From the NCBI GenBank assembly GCA_023230485.1, contig JALNXG010000002.1:1-64000 (forward strand): a stretch of 64,000 nt of DNA, in the 5' to 3' direction. Shown here piece by piece: positions 21,867 to 30,610 of the stretch. A model generated the notes under the pieces. The model ran no database searches, was not told the DNA's origin, and worked only from the letters and a program-made list of their open reading frames with translations. The DNA comes from Melioribacteraceae bacterium. Lineage in GTDB: Bacteria > Bacteroidota > Ignavibacteria > Ignavibacteriales > Melioribacteraceae. Within the stretch, counting starts at the first letter, position 1; each line of letters starts with the position of its first letter. Position numbers and translations under genes: made by a program.

Positions 21867-22019
21867 ATGTGCAGTGAATCATATGACTTAGGCGAACCCA
21901 ATGGTGAATGTCCTGAATGTGGAGAACCAACTGTGGACGGAAAAGCGGCTTCTGGCTGTGAATGTTCACCCGAAACATGTCCAACATGTCACGCAACACC
22001 TTGTGATGAATCTTGTTAG
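21867..22019 (+). CDS. cysteine-rich zinc protein, 50 aa
   Basis: MCSESYDLGEPNGECPECGEPT, then CECSPETCPTCHATPCDESC and TAG. Nine cysteines in 50 residues suggest one or two zinc sites; small proteins starting 'GECPECGEPT..G' are common in tailed phages. Strikingly less AT-rich than its neighbours. Its TAG stop is one of few in the window; reading through would add only four residues. Confidence 0.7.
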   Translation: MCSESYDLGEPNGECPECGEPTVDGKAASGCECSPETCPTCHATPCDESC

Positions 22020-22102
22020 GGAATTAAAATATGAGCGACTTAACCAAGATAAAACAATATCCTCTTTATTGAGGGAAAAATAATTTTAAAAAGAACGGAA
22101 TA

Positions 22103-22288
22103 ATGAATAAAAAGAAAAATAATCCAAATTATATAAAGAAAACAAGAAGCTCTCGCAGAAAAACTGGAACTCCTAAACTTCAACCAATGAGTTGGGAGTA
22201 TTGGCGTATCCTTGACGGAATTTATATCAATGGAAGTAGAGAAACGAGAAGGCTATTAAGCGGTAAAAACGGAATAGTTGTAAAATGA
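22103..22288 (+). CDS. small basic protein, 61 aa
   Basis: 61 residues, N-terminus very basic (NKKKNNPNYIKKTRSSRRKTGTPK), then MSWEYWRILDGIYINGSRETRRLL. Possibly nucleic-acid binding from charge. A 13-codon frame between 22031 and 22072 is too short to call. Confidence 0.5.
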   Translation: MNKKKNNPNYIKKTRSSRRKTGTPKLQPMSWEYWRILDGIYINGSRETRRLLSGKNGIVVK

Positions 22289-22294
22289 GGTATT

Positions 22295-22633
22295 ATGAAA
22301 ACACAAGAATTACTATCCGTTGAGTTTAGATACTCATATTTAGACGAAAACGAAATAAGACAATACGAAAATAAAAAAACCACTATAGGGATTTATGAAA
22401 CTTTAGAAGAAGCTATATTGGCTGGCAATGAAACGCTAAAATCTCTATCTGAAATACTGAAATTTGCAAATAAGGATTGTTTTACAAAAAATGGAGGTTT
22501 TTTCGGTCATCCAACCAGGCTTATTGTCAATAACAGAACCCCAGGAAGCAATATAGATTGCTATGTCAAAATAACCAAATTAACGTTTGAAAATGTAAAT
22601 AAATTATTGGATTCGATTAGAATCTATGGATAA
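22295..22633 (+). CDS. hypothetical protein, 112 aa
   Basis: 112 residues: LLSVEFRYSYLDENEIRQYENKKTTIGIYETLEEAILAGNETLKSLSEIL...GGFFGHPTRLIVNN...YVKITKLTFENVNKLLDSI. The wording 'T.GIY.TLEEAI..GN..L..L' followed by 'Y.KI..L' is shared with small conserved phage proteins; function unknown. AATGAGGT precedes the start. Confidence 0.6.
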   Translation: MKTQELLSVEFRYSYLDENEIRQYENKKTTIGIYETLEEAILAGNETLKSLSEILKFANKDCFTKNGGFFGHPTRLIVNNRTPGSNIDCYVKITKLTFENVNKLLDSIRIYG

Positions 22634-22660
22634 AGAAAAAAATAATGAAGGTGTTATATT

Positions 22661-22969
22661 GTGAGTTCAAACATAACTATTGAGGCAAAAAGAGGAAAAG
22701 AAAGAATTACATTTCCAGTAATCCAAACCTCTGGTGAAGATACTAAATATATTATAGATAATGGTGATTATTATGGAAATGCACCAAATCCAACACAAGC
22801 TATTGAACGATATAAGGAAAGATATATGTTTTGGCATGGCAATACTAATAAAAAGAACTATTATTATAAAAGAGATAATGCAGATGCTAAACGCCACTGT
22901 AATGAATTAGATAATTGGGTTAAACAACACAGAGCAAAATGCTATAACATTGTAGTTTATGGAGATTAA
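22661..22969 (+). CDS. hypothetical protein, 102 aa (GTG start)
   Basis: GTG start with GAAGGTG 11 bases upstream. 102 residues; TFPVIQTSGEDTKYIIDNGDYYGNAPNPTQAIERYKERYMFW...RDNADAKRHCNELDNWV. No family recognised. Its stop overlaps the ATG of the nucleotidyltransferase gene (TAAATGG). Confidence 0.55.
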   Translation: MSSNITIEAKRGKERITFPVIQTSGEDTKYIIDNGDYYGNAPNPTQAIERYKERYMFWHGNTNKKNYYYKRDNADAKRHCNELDNWVKQHRAKCYNIVVYGD

Positions 22970-23881
22970 ATGGAAACTATTTTTAAAACAATTTATGGTT
23001 CAAGACTTTATGGAACCAATACTAACGATTCAGATACTGATATTAAAAGCATCATTGCTCCAGATATTAAGAATTTAATATTGGAAGAAAAAATAGATAT
23101 TATAAATGGGAAAACCGGTAATAATGATGTTGGAGAAATGACCATTCAAGACTTTAGAAAATTTTTAACAGAGGGGAAGGTAATATCTTTAGATTTATTA
23201 TTTGCTCCGTCAAACAGAAATGCTACTATTTCAACAAGTAGAATGTTTGAAGAAATTTTTAAACACAGAAAAGATTTAGTTTGCAAAAACAACAACGCTT
23301 CTATTAGTTATTGTAAGGGGCAATCTTCTCTTTATGAAGTAAAGGGGTCAAGAGTACAAACTGTTTGTGATATGATTGATTTTCTGGATGGTTTTCTCGG
23401 TCATAAAAGTATTAATGAATTTTACGAATTTATCCCTGAAAGCAAATATGTTAGAAAATATGTAGAAAAAAACAAACAGAACATGGTTGAAATATGTTCA
23501 AGAAAATTTGAAGGAACTATTAGCCCTGCTTATTTAAAATTATGTCTTCATAACGTCGTTAGAACATATGGTAAAAGAGCTAAAAAGGCTAAAGAAAATA
23601 ACGGAATAGATTATAAAGCAATAAGTCATGCCTTTAGAGGTATTCTTGGATTTAAAGACCTTTTGCGTTATGGAGAGATAGTATTTCCACTTGAATATAG
23701 AAATTTTATTAGAGATGTCAAAGAAGGTTTTTTAGATTACTATAAAGATGGTTTAGATGAGAAACTAGATGCTCTAATTGAGGAAGTAGAAAATCTAGTA
23801 AGAATTTCAGAATTAAGGGAAGATTTTAATCAAGAATTACTTGACAATATTATTTTAAGCAATTATAGTATTAAATTATAA
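22970..23881 (+). CDS. DNA polymerase beta-superfamily nucleotidyltransferase
   Basis: 303 residues. YGSRLYGTNTNDSDTDIKSI (9-28) is the nucleotidyltransferase signature G-S-x4-(G)-x-D-x-D with the metal-binding Asp pair in SDTDIKS; FLDGFLGHKSI and a helical C-terminus with RTYGKRAKKAKENNGIDYKAISHAFRGI match the phage/COG3541-type 'predicted nucleotidyltransferase' proteins. These transfer a nucleotide to an unknown acceptor; tRNA or RNA 3' ends are possible given the RNA ligases in this genome. Confidence 0.8.
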   Translation: METIFKTIYGSRLYGTNTNDSDTDIKSIIAPDIKNLILEEKIDIINGKTGNNDVGEMTIQDFRKFLTEGKVISLDLLFAPSNRNATISTSRMFEEIFKHRKDLVCKNNNASISYCKGQSSLYEVKGSRVQTVCDMIDFLDGFLGHKSINEFYEFIPESKYVRKYVEKNKQNMVEICSRKFEGTISPAYLKLCLHNVVRTYGKRAKKAKENNGIDYKAISHAFRGILGFKDLLRYGEIVFPLEYRNFIRDVKEGFLDYYKDGLDEKLDALIEEVENLVRISELREDFNQELLDNIILSNYSIKL

Positions 23882-23895
23882 TAAAAAGGAACAAT

Positions 23896-24600
23896 ATGAG
23901 TGATAAAATATTTTTTTATGACCTTGAGACTACTGGGTTAAGTCAAGATTGTGCCATACATCAACTTTCTGGGATGTTTTTTGACATTCAACAATGGAAT
24001 GTTGTAGATTCTATTAACTTGTTTGCACGTCCACACGTTGGTGCAAGGATAGAATATGGAGCACTTGAAATATGTGGAATTACAAAAGAACAACTTTATT
24101 CTTATCCAACACCAGAGTCTATGTATAAAAGATTGGTAGATAGCCTTTCTGCCCATGTTAAGAAATTTGACCCAAATGATAAAATGTTTCTTGGAGGATT
24201 CAACAATCATAAATTTGATGATGAAGTACTAAAAAGATTTTTCATATTAAATAATGACAAGTTCTTTAATTCATTTTTTTATTCTGCTCCGGTAGTAGAT
24301 ACTTATCATTTGGCTTCTAAAACTTTACTTCTAAGAAGAAAATACATGCCAAACTTTAAGCTTTCTACTGTTGCTAAATTTTTAGGAATAGAAGTTAAAG
24401 AAGAAGAATTGCATGATGCTAAATATGATTTAGAACTTACTATAAATATTTTTAAGAAAACATCTGAAATACATGGTATATTATCACTTGAAGGCTTGAA
24501 TATTGGTGACTTGATGAATAAATTAACAATTGCAAGAGAAGAAAGAAAACAACAAATTAAGGAATATAAAAATAGTGAATACTTTATCTATAATGGCTAG
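23896..24600 (+). CDS. DnaQ/ExoI-like 3'-5' exonuclease (DEDDh)
   Basis: 234 residues. FYDLETTGLSQDCAIHQLSG (7-26) is ExoI motif with Asp and Glu metal ligands; FLGGFNNHKFDDEVLKRFF motif II; LHDAKYDLELTINIFKK motif III with His-x4-Asp. Exonucleases of this type trim DNA or RNA 3' ends. SD AAAAAGGAACAAT. Ends in TAG within ATGGCTAG, overlapping the start of the next gene. Confidence 0.85.
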   Translation: MSDKIFFYDLETTGLSQDCAIHQLSGMFFDIQQWNVVDSINLFARPHVGARIEYGALEICGITKEQLYSYPTPESMYKRLVDSLSAHVKKFDPNDKMFLGGFNNHKFDDEVLKRFFILNNDKFFNSFFYSAPVVDTYHLASKTLLLRRKYMPNFKLSTVAKFLGIEVKEEELHDAKYDLELTINIFKKTSEIHGILSLEGLNIGDLMNKLTIAREERKQQIKEYKNSEYFIYNG

Positions 24601-25114
24601 TTACTCAACAAACGTGATGATTTTATCATCTTGTATAGTAACTTTCGCAGTTTGTGTATATTTTTCATTAAAAATATTATCAAAAATAATCGACAATTTA
24701 AAGTGCTCTTATCACTTTGCTTGTTTTTTATGTATGAGAATAAGAAAAGATAAGAAAATACCAAAATCTCTTAAAAGAAAATTTCTGACAGAAAAAGACT
24801 ATGATTTATTTCTTAAAATAAAACGTGGATTAGAAGAAGTTAAATATGGAATAATGAAAAGAGAAGTACAATTTAAAGATTGTGAATCTCAACTTTTTTC
24901 ATATGAAAATCATAACATATATATAAAAGAGAAAACATCCAACGATGCGATAAGAATAAAAGATGGAAGAAGAATAAAAATAAGTGATACAGAAAAGGTA
25001 ATAGAACTAGAACTTCAGTTTCCGTTAATAGAATGGTTAGCTATTCAAGCTAAATGTGGTAAAATTTTATATAATATAGAAAAAAGATATGGGACATTTT
25101 ATGAAGAAGAATAA
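24593..25114 (+). CDS. membrane-anchored hypothetical protein, 173 aa
   Basis: The start at 24593 (ATGGCTAG overlap) is preferred to an in-frame ATG at 24530 inside the exonuclease gene. One hydrophobic segment (about residues 8-30), Cys-containing juxtamembrane region, then a basic cytoplasmic domain (RIRKDKKIPKSLKRKFL...KDGRRIKISDTEKVIELELQFPLIEWL). No family recognised. Confidence 0.55.
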   Translation: MASYSTNVMILSSCIVTFAVCVYFSLKILSKIIDNLKCSYHFACFLCMRIRKDKKIPKSLKRKFLTEKDYDLFLKIKRGLEEVKYGIMKREVQFKDCESQLFSYENHNIYIKEKTSNDAIRIKDGRRIKISDTEKVIELELQFPLIEWLAIQAKCGKILYNIEKRYGTFYEEE

Positions 25115-25316
25115 TGGTGGAAATAGGGGGAACAACAAAGGAATAAAAGAAAATATCAGAAAAAAATATAGCAAAAGAAAAGTTTCTGATAAACGCAAAT
25201 TGTTAAAAATAGAACCAGTTATTATTAAAAATAAAATTTACAAAGAAGAGATACCTCATTTAAAAAGTCCATCAACAATAGCTAAATTACTTGTAGACAA
25301 ATATACTGGAGTATAA
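25101..25316 (+). CDS. small basic protein, 71 aa
   Basis: Overlaps the previous gene by 14 bases; start 25101 or 25089. Very basic and Asn/Gly-rich N-terminus (KKNNGGNRGNNKGIKENIRKKYSKRK), C-terminus LKSPSTIAKLLVDKYTGV. Possibly nucleic-acid binding; unknown family. Confidence 0.45.
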   Translation: MKKNNGGNRGNNKGIKENIRKKYSKRKVSDKRKLLKIEPVIIKNKIYKEEIPHLKSPSTIAKLLVDKYTGV

Positions 25317-25317
25317 A

Positions 25318-25773
25318 ATGATAATAATTAATCCTAGTTCTTTTAATTATTTTATTGTTTGTAATTTTCCTCCTAATGCTATACTTATTATAAAATTTTT
25401 AATGTCTATTCACATGATTGATAAAAATTTAGATATACATGATTTTGTAAATAGATATTTTACAATTGGGACGAATAATTGTTTAATAATAAATAGTGAC
25501 GGAACATTATCTATAAAACCAGTCAGTAGAGTAGTAACATATGAAAAAATTCGTTATTTCATTAGTTTTAAAGAATTTAAAAAAAGGTTTATAAGAAGTA
25601 AGCCATCTGTGGGTTGGAATTATTTTTACATATATGACTTTATAAACATGAAGTACACAAACAAAAAATGGACTAATTGTAAAAGCGACAATTTTAACCT
25701 TGAAATGGAAAATGTTTTTACAATTGAATCAATGATAATTCGTGAAATAAATAAAATAAAAGACATGGTGTAA
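25318..25773 (+). CDS. ~150-aa expanded phage family, member 3 (divergent)
   Basis: 151 residues. Lacks the F-x-W turn but keeps the later pattern ISFKEFKKRFI...WNYFYIYDFINMKYTNKKWTNCKSDNFNLEMENVF, corresponding to 'I...F...F......YFY.D.....I....W....N....F.NVFF' in the adjacent copies. Start of a tandem run of five family genes ending at 27599. Confidence 0.55.
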   Translation: MIIINPSSFNYFIVCNFPPNAILIIKFLMSIHMIDKNLDIHDFVNRYFTIGTNNCLIINSDGTLSIKPVSRVVTYEKIRYFISFKEFKKRFIRSKPSVGWNYFYIYDFINMKYTNKKWTNCKSDNFNLEMENVFTIESMIIREINKIKDMV

Positions 25774-25774
25774 A

Positions 25775-26224
25775 ATGAAAATGATAGGTGAATATATAGG
25801 ATTAAAAAATTTAGAAACATCAATAAACACTTGTACTGAACTAGAATTTTTAGAATTTATAACCTCTATGAGTATTTTAGGTTTCCGGTGGGTTGGTGGT
25901 CAAGAAGCATTAGATGATATATGTAAAGAATATTGGAAATATTACCAGAATAGAACACAACTTCACATTTTAAATGGTAGGATATCTTTTGATATTACTT
26001 ATGACAATATGCCTTATATTACATTAAAAGAGTTTATGAAGTATTTATCATTAGAAGACGGAGATACATATTTTTATATAGATGTACACAACAATAGAAT
26101 TAATAAAACAAATTTTGTAAGCAAAGATAAAATACATAATTTGAGAAAAGAATTTGACAATGTATTTTTTACCAAAGAATTTGCAAAATTTAAAATATCT
26201 GAAATATTAAGGTTTAAAAAATGA
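25775..26224 (+). CDS. ~150-aa expanded phage family, member 4
   Basis: 149 residues: TELEFLEFITSMSILGFRWVGGQEALDD, YITLKEFMKYL...DTYFYIDVHNNRINKTNF, LRKEFDNVFFTKEFAKF. Most typical copy of the tandem run. Stop overlaps the next ATG. Confidence 0.7.
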   Translation: MKMIGEYIGLKNLETSINTCTELEFLEFITSMSILGFRWVGGQEALDDICKEYWKYYQNRTQLHILNGRISFDITYDNMPYITLKEFMKYLSLEDGDTYFYIDVHNNRINKTNFVSKDKIHNLRKEFDNVFFTKEFAKFKISEILRFKK

Positions 26225-26658
26225 AATTAAATACAAAAATTAATTTAATTATAGTCCCAGACAGTAAAGAAGAAGTAGATAAAATTCTTGATATAATTGA
26301 CAGTCTAAATATTAGACATCTTTCTTCTTTCAGTAAACAAAGAGTATCGAAACTTATTTATAAAAAAGTTGTAGATTTTAAAAGTATTGGGTTTTTAATT
26401 AATTCAGAATTTTATGATGTAGACTATCTAATATCTATGGAAAAATTTAGATATGTAAACCTTAATATTTTTATGAGGGAATTCATTATCCCAGACATTG
26501 ATGAAACATTTTATTTCATAGACTTTAATAATGGTAAAATATGTAGTAAAAGATGGAGAGATTCTGATTTCGATAAGCTGTTATTATATTTTAAAAATGT
26601 TTTTATAATGTCAAAATTAGCTAAAAATAAATTAGAGATTACAAATGAAACTTCTTAA
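26221..26658 (+). CDS. ~150-aa expanded phage family, member 5
   Basis: 145 residues: LIIVPDSKEEVDKILDIIDSLNI, RYVNLNIFMREFIIPDIDETFYFIDFNNGKICSKRWRDSDFDKLLLYFKNVFIM. Highly similar in its second half to 26645-27097 and 27087-27599. Overlaps both neighbours. Confidence 0.7.
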   Translation: MKLNTKINLIIVPDSKEEVDKILDIIDSLNIRHLSSFSKQRVSKLIYKKVVDFKSIGFLINSEFYDVDYLISMEKFRYVNLNIFMREFIIPDIDETFYFIDFNNGKICSKRWRDSDFDKLLLYFKNVFIMSKLAKNKLEITNETS

Positions 26659-27097
26659 ACCTTTTCCAGAAAAAATTGCATTAGTACCTAGAAATATGGA
26701 TGAGTTTAAAAAGATACTAGATATTTTTGAAACTGTAGGATGAGAATATCTTTATGGAGATAGTAATGAAGAAATTGTAGAAATGATAAAGAAAAATGTT
26801 AAAGACGTAAAAACCATTGGATTTTGTATGTTTCGTAAATATTTTTCTGTATCTTATATTTCAAATTTAAGATATAAAAGAATTAATTTAAATGAATTTA
26901 AAAAAGAATTTTTATGTTGCGAATCTGGAGAATTGTTTTATTATAACGATTTTAATTCTGGAGTTTTAAAAAGTAAAGAATGGGAAAATTCTGATTTTGA
27001 TAAAAATTTATTTGAATTTGATAATTTATTTTTCACTATTAATGAAGCAAGTAAAACATTAATTAAACTAAATAAAGTGGATAAACATGAAACTTAA
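26645..27097 (+). pseudogene. ~150-aa family, member 6, with in-frame TGA at codon 33
   Basis: ATG at 26645 opens a frame with the family N-terminus (KLLKPFPEKIALVPRNMDEFKKILDIFETVG), hits TGA at 26741-26743, and continues in the same frame with EYLYGDSNEEIVEMIKKNV to 27097. The stop falls where paralogues have an aromatic residue after Gly (GFRW, GFLW, GFKY), so a single TGG-to-TGA change explains it. The rest is intact, 150 codons, with the usual overlaps to both neighbours. Elsewhere TGA is an ordinary stop, so this is a fresh nonsense mutation or a readthrough site. Confidence 0.7.
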
Positions 27098-27599
27098 ACT
27101 ATCTGAAGAATACAAATTAGGAACATTGGCTGTTTTCTCTGAAAAAAAAGAAGACGTTACTGAAATATTAGATTTATTATACGGGAATGGTTTTAAATAT
27201 GATAGGGGTGAAAACAGAAGTTATCTTCATTCTCTAATTGCTAATGTTAGTGATGTATCAAGAGTTGCAATAGAAATTGGTAATAACTTTCAAGTAGAAT
27301 ATAAAACCCATTTTAAAGAACAAAGAAAACAAAATTCATATCGCTATAAAACAGTAATTGATAAGATTATACCATGGAACATTTTCAAAAATAAATATTT
27401 AGTACCAGAACTTGGAGAGTTATTTTATTATATCAATTTTAAAGATTATAAAATAATTGAAAAAAGATGGGAAGGAGAACCATTAGACTTTTTACTAAAA
27501 GAGTTTGGTAATATTTTTAATTCTTCAAAAGATGCATTAGAAAATGAAACATATATAAAAGTTAAAAGGATTATATATAAAAAATTAAAAGGATGTTAA
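27087..27599 (+). CDS. ~150-aa expanded phage family, member 7
   Basis: 170 residues: LAVFSEKKEDVTEILDLLYGNGFKYDRGENR, then IPWNIFKNKYLVPELGELFYYINFKDYKIIEKRWEGEPLDFLLKEFGNIFNSSKDAL. A slightly longer copy. It ends the tandem run, six bases before the methyltransferase gene. Confidence 0.7.
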   Translation: MKLKLSEEYKLGTLAVFSEKKEDVTEILDLLYGNGFKYDRGENRSYLHSLIANVSDVSRVAIEIGNNFQVEYKTHFKEQRKQNSYRYKTVIDKIIPWNIFKNKYLVPELGELFYYINFKDYKIIEKRWEGEPLDFLLKEFGNIFNSSKDALENETYIKVKRIIYKKLKGC

Positions 27600-27605
27600 A
27601 TAATA

Positions 27606-28802
27606 ATGGATAAATTAAATGTAATAAGTCTATTTGATGGAATGGCTTGTGGACTAGTAGCTCTTAAACGTTGTGGTTTCATAGTGAACGAATATATGGC
27701 TTCAGAAATTGATAAATATGCCATGAAAGTAGCCATGAAAAATCATCCAGAAATAAATCAAATAGGTGATGTTACAAAAGTCCATTATGCTGAGGGGATA
27801 CTTTTCACTGAAACAGGAATGTATGATATTGGCAAGATAGACATGGTTATTGGGGGCTCACCTTGCCAAGGTTTCAGTTTCTCCGGAAAAGGTCTTAATT
27901 TTGAAGACCAAAGAAGTAAATTATTCTTTGATTATGTGAGAATTTTAAATGAAGTTAAACATTATAATCCTGATGTTAAGTTCCTTCTTGAAAACGTCAG
28001 GATGAAAAAAGAACATCAAAAAGTAATTTCTGAATTTCTTGGTGTAGAACAAGTTGCTATTAATTCATCTTTACTTTCGGCACAAAATAGATATAGATTA
28101 TATTGGTGTAATTGGGAAATTACTCAACCTGAAGATAGACATATCTTTTTAAAAGACATTCTTGAAACAGACGTTATACCTGTAATAAAAAATAGAGGTA
28201 TTTTTATAGAAAAAACTGACAAAAGTCAATGTCTAGATGCTAATTATTGGAAGGGTGTTGATAATCACGGACAAAGAACAGTTTGTGCAGCTATGAGAGG
28301 AAGGTATATAGTTGACGGTCATCGACAAGATGGTAAAATGACTGTAGCAGGGTTAACAACTCAGAGATTTGAAGTAAGAGATGATGGCAAAACAAATACT
28401 CTTACAACTGTTACAAAAGACAATCTTATTATTCACAATCATGATGGCAGAAAATTTATAGATGTTGATGAAGTTAAGGGATGCATTCTTATAGGCAAGG
28501 CAGAACTTAATGGTCATGATTATATTAAAAGAGTTTATTCTGAAAATGGTAAAGCTCCAACACTTACCGCTGCTCAAGGTGGAAATCAAGAACCAAAAGT
28601 TTGTATAAATGAAGAAAATAATGAAGAAAAACTTCTATGGAGGAAATTAACTCCGGTAGAGTGTGAAAGGCTTCAAACACTTGAAGATAACTACACTGCT
28701 GGAGTTAGTAATTCTCAAAGGTATAAAATGATTGGTAATGGTTGGACAGTAGAAGTTATTTCTCATATACTTAATTGTTTAAAAAAGGATATTTATAAAT
28801 GA
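27606..28802 (+). CDS. C5-cytosine DNA methyltransferase
   Basis: 398 residues. SAM motif I ISLFDGMACG (7-16), motif IV GGSPCQGFSFSG with catalytic Cys87, motif VI LLENV (127-131), motif VIII QNRYRLYW, a target-recognition region, and C-terminal motifs IX-X RKLTPVECERLQTL...MIGNGWTVEVISHIL. No restriction enzyme gene is adjacent, so it is a solitary phage methyltransferase, probably protecting phage DNA. Preceded by AAAGGATG; followed with a 4-base overlap by a membrane gene. Confidence 0.9.
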   Translation: MDKLNVISLFDGMACGLVALKRCGFIVNEYMASEIDKYAMKVAMKNHPEINQIGDVTKVHYAEGILFTETGMYDIGKIDMVIGGSPCQGFSFSGKGLNFEDQRSKLFFDYVRILNEVKHYNPDVKFLLENVRMKKEHQKVISEFLGVEQVAINSSLLSAQNRYRLYWCNWEITQPEDRHIFLKDILETDVIPVIKNRGIFIEKTDKSQCLDANYWKGVDNHGQRTVCAAMRGRYIVDGHRQDGKMTVAGLTTQRFEVRDDGKTNTLTTVTKDNLIIHNHDGRKFIDVDEVKGCILIGKAELNGHDYIKRVYSENGKAPTLTAAQGGNQEPKVCINEENNEEKLLWRKLTPVECERLQTLEDNYTAGVSNSQRYKMIGNGWTVEVISHILNCLKKDIYK

Positions 28803-29308
28803 ACAAAATATTTTTATTTTTGAAAGCAGCATACGAGGAAGAAGAAGGCATTTTTGATACTATCATTGTTTTTTTAATACTTGTTTTATCTGTAGGGTTT
28901 ATCCTTTCCACAATATGGGCAGTTATTACTTTTGAAATAGCTAGAGTTATTGCCATTTCAATTGCAATTTTGTTTGTATTCTCATTTTTTGTATGGAATT
29001 TTATTAATTATATAAAAAGAGTTATTATTAGATACAAAAAAGAAATTAAAAGTAGAGAAAGTATTTATTATGAAACCACAGATGAACTTCTTTTAAAATG
29101 TAACAAAACATCAATAAATAATCAACAATGTATTATGGCTTGTGGTCATCTTGGTCCACACTATACAAAAAATGGAGATAAATTTATAACCAGATGTGTT
29201 AGGGATTGTAAGTTTAGCCCTAATTCAAGTAATATGGGTAAAGTTACATGGGAAGAATGCATATATTGTGGAACAACGAAAAACATAAAGGAAAACAAAA
29301 ATGATTGA
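28799..29308 (+). CDS. membrane protein with cysteine-rich tail, 169 aa
   Basis: Two transmembrane segments (about residues 22-44 and 48-70), basic linker, then a Cys/His-rich tail LKCNKTS...CIMACGHLGPHYTKNG...TRCVRDC...CIYCGTTKN that probably binds zinc. Unknown family. ATGA overlap with the methyltransferase gene. Confidence 0.6.
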   Translation: MNKIFLFLKAAYEEEEGIFDTIIVFLILVLSVGFILSTIWAVITFEIARVIAISIAILFVFSFFVWNFINYIKRVIIRYKKEIKSRESIYYETTDELLLKCNKTSINNQQCIMACGHLGPHYTKNGDKFITRCVRDCKFSPNSSNMGKVTWEECIYCGTTKNIKENKND

Positions 29309-29693
29309 TTTTGAAACGGCTAGAAGATTAAAAGAACTTGGTTTTGATTTTAAAAGTGGTAAAGCGTGGATAACAGACTCTAGTGGTGTAGAGGTAATCT
29401 CTTATCCAGAGTTAGAAGACAATGAAAACGAAGAAAAATTCTTTATCCCAAGTGTAACTGAATTGATAAAAACTTTACCCCCCTTTATTAATGTGCATGA
29501 TAGATATTATAAACTTGTTATTTCTCTTCATGTAACAGGGGAAAAACCAGATAAGCATATTTATGCAAGATATGAAATGAATATGGGATATGGAAAAACT
29601 CCAGCATCTCTTTGCGGATTCCCATCAGACCAATGTTTGGAAGAGCAGTTGGCTAATTTACTTATATATATTAAAGAACATGGGTGGATTTAA
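29301..29693 (+). CDS. hypothetical protein, 130 aa
   Basis: 130 residues: IDFETARRLKELGFDF....W, VISYPELEDNENEEKFFIPSVTELIKTLPPFI, ...GYGKTPASLCGFPSDQCLEEQLANLLIYIKEHGWI. 'TA..LKE.GF......YP.......I..P...EL...LP' and the end 'GKTPA.AL..L...L...GWI' form a conserved phage/prophage pattern (Imm/'DUF' type, unknown role). Confidence 0.65.
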   Translation: MIDFETARRLKELGFDFKSGKAWITDSSGVEVISYPELEDNENEEKFFIPSVTELIKTLPPFINVHDRYYKLVISLHVTGEKPDKHIYARYEMNMGYGKTPASLCGFPSDQCLEEQLANLLIYIKEHGWI

Positions 29694-30082
29694 TGTTAAT
29701 CCCACAAAGAAGTAATGTATACAGAGGTTCAGCCTATAGACAAGATGAAAAAGAAATAAAAAAAGAACTAAAACTTGCACAAACTGTTCATCTTGCAAGA
29801 TGGGATAACAATGCTAATTGTGGAGTCTCAACAGGAACAACAACTAAAGTAGAAGAAGAAATAACATGTAAAGAGTGTAAAAAGTTCATAGAAAAAATGA
29901 AAAAGGAAAAGATAAGGGCAGAAGAATGTTTTAAATTATTACAAGAAAATGATAGTGAAAAATTAAGAAATAAAATAATAAAATCTATTGATTGTTGTCA
30001 TCGCCAAATTTGGCTAGATGCTTTTGAGTATGATTATGACAATGATATGAAAGAAAAAATAAAGGATGTTACTCATAGTTAA
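29693..30082 (+). CDS. hypothetical protein, 129 aa
   Basis: Start 29693 chosen for the TAATG overlap; a GTG at 29684 is also in frame. N-terminal VYRGSAYRQDEKEIKKELKLAQTVHLARWDNNANCGVSTGTTTKVEEEITCKECKKFIEKM resembles small phage proteins with a single CxxC; the C-terminus is acidic. Function unknown. Confidence 0.55.
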   Translation: MLIPQRSNVYRGSAYRQDEKEIKKELKLAQTVHLARWDNNANCGVSTGTTTKVEEEITCKECKKFIEKMKKEKIRAEECFKLLQENDSEKLRNKIIKSIDCCHRQIWLDAFEYDYDNDMKEKIKDVTHS

Positions 30083-30166
30083 TAAAATTGATTTAAATTT
30101 ATTTTAATGGTTGTATTTTAGATTTACGCTCTTATATTTTACTAACAATTTAAACAAAAGAAATAA

Positions 30167-30247
30167 ATGAACAAAAAACTGACAAGATTTGATATTTTAT
30201 TAGAAATTATTGTTGATATTTTTAAAAAGAACAACAAGAAAGAATAA
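30167..30247 (+). CDS. possible 26-aa peptide
   Basis: ATG with AAAGAAATAA upstream; encodes MNKKLTRFDILLEIIVDIFK plus KNNKKE, an amphipathic helix, and stops 3 bases before the next gene. Plausible micropeptide in an otherwise empty 168-base gap. Confidence 0.35.
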   Translation: MNKKLTRFDILLEIIVDIFKKNNKKE

Positions 30248-30250
30248 AAA

Positions 30251-30601
30251 ATGAAAATACTTAAAAAAATATTTGAAAATAACGGATATGGGTGTAATTG
30301 TTGTAGACGTGACGAAGAATATTCAGAGTGGATTGAAGAATCTGAAATGTTGTCTTTAAGAGAAATTTTATATGAAGCTATTGAATGTGCTAATACAATA
30401 ATAGGTATTGGTGGATGTGTAGGTACTGTTTATGAAAAAGATGGAGATGTATTATATGGATTCACATCTGATATATATACAACAGGAGGAGATATATATA
30501 TTGTAATAAGAAATTCCAAATATTTAATTTATTCAGACTCAACATCTAACAAAGAAAAAATATTCAATAAAGAAGAAATATTAAAAATTTATGGTAAATG
30601 A
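30251..30601 (+). CDS. hypothetical protein, 116 aa
   Basis: 116 residues: GYGCNCCRRDEEYSEWIEE near the N-terminus (CNCC cluster), ECANTIIGIGGCVGTVYEKDGDVLYGFTSDIYTTGGDIYIVIRNSKYLIYSD. Predicted beta-rich second half. No family recognised. Confidence 0.5.
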   Translation: MKILKKIFENNGYGCNCCRRDEEYSEWIEESEMLSLREILYEAIECANTIIGIGGCVGTVYEKDGDVLYGFTSDIYTTGGDIYIVIRNSKYLIYSDSTSNKEKIFNKEEILKIYGK

Positions 30602-30610
30602 GGTTTTAAA

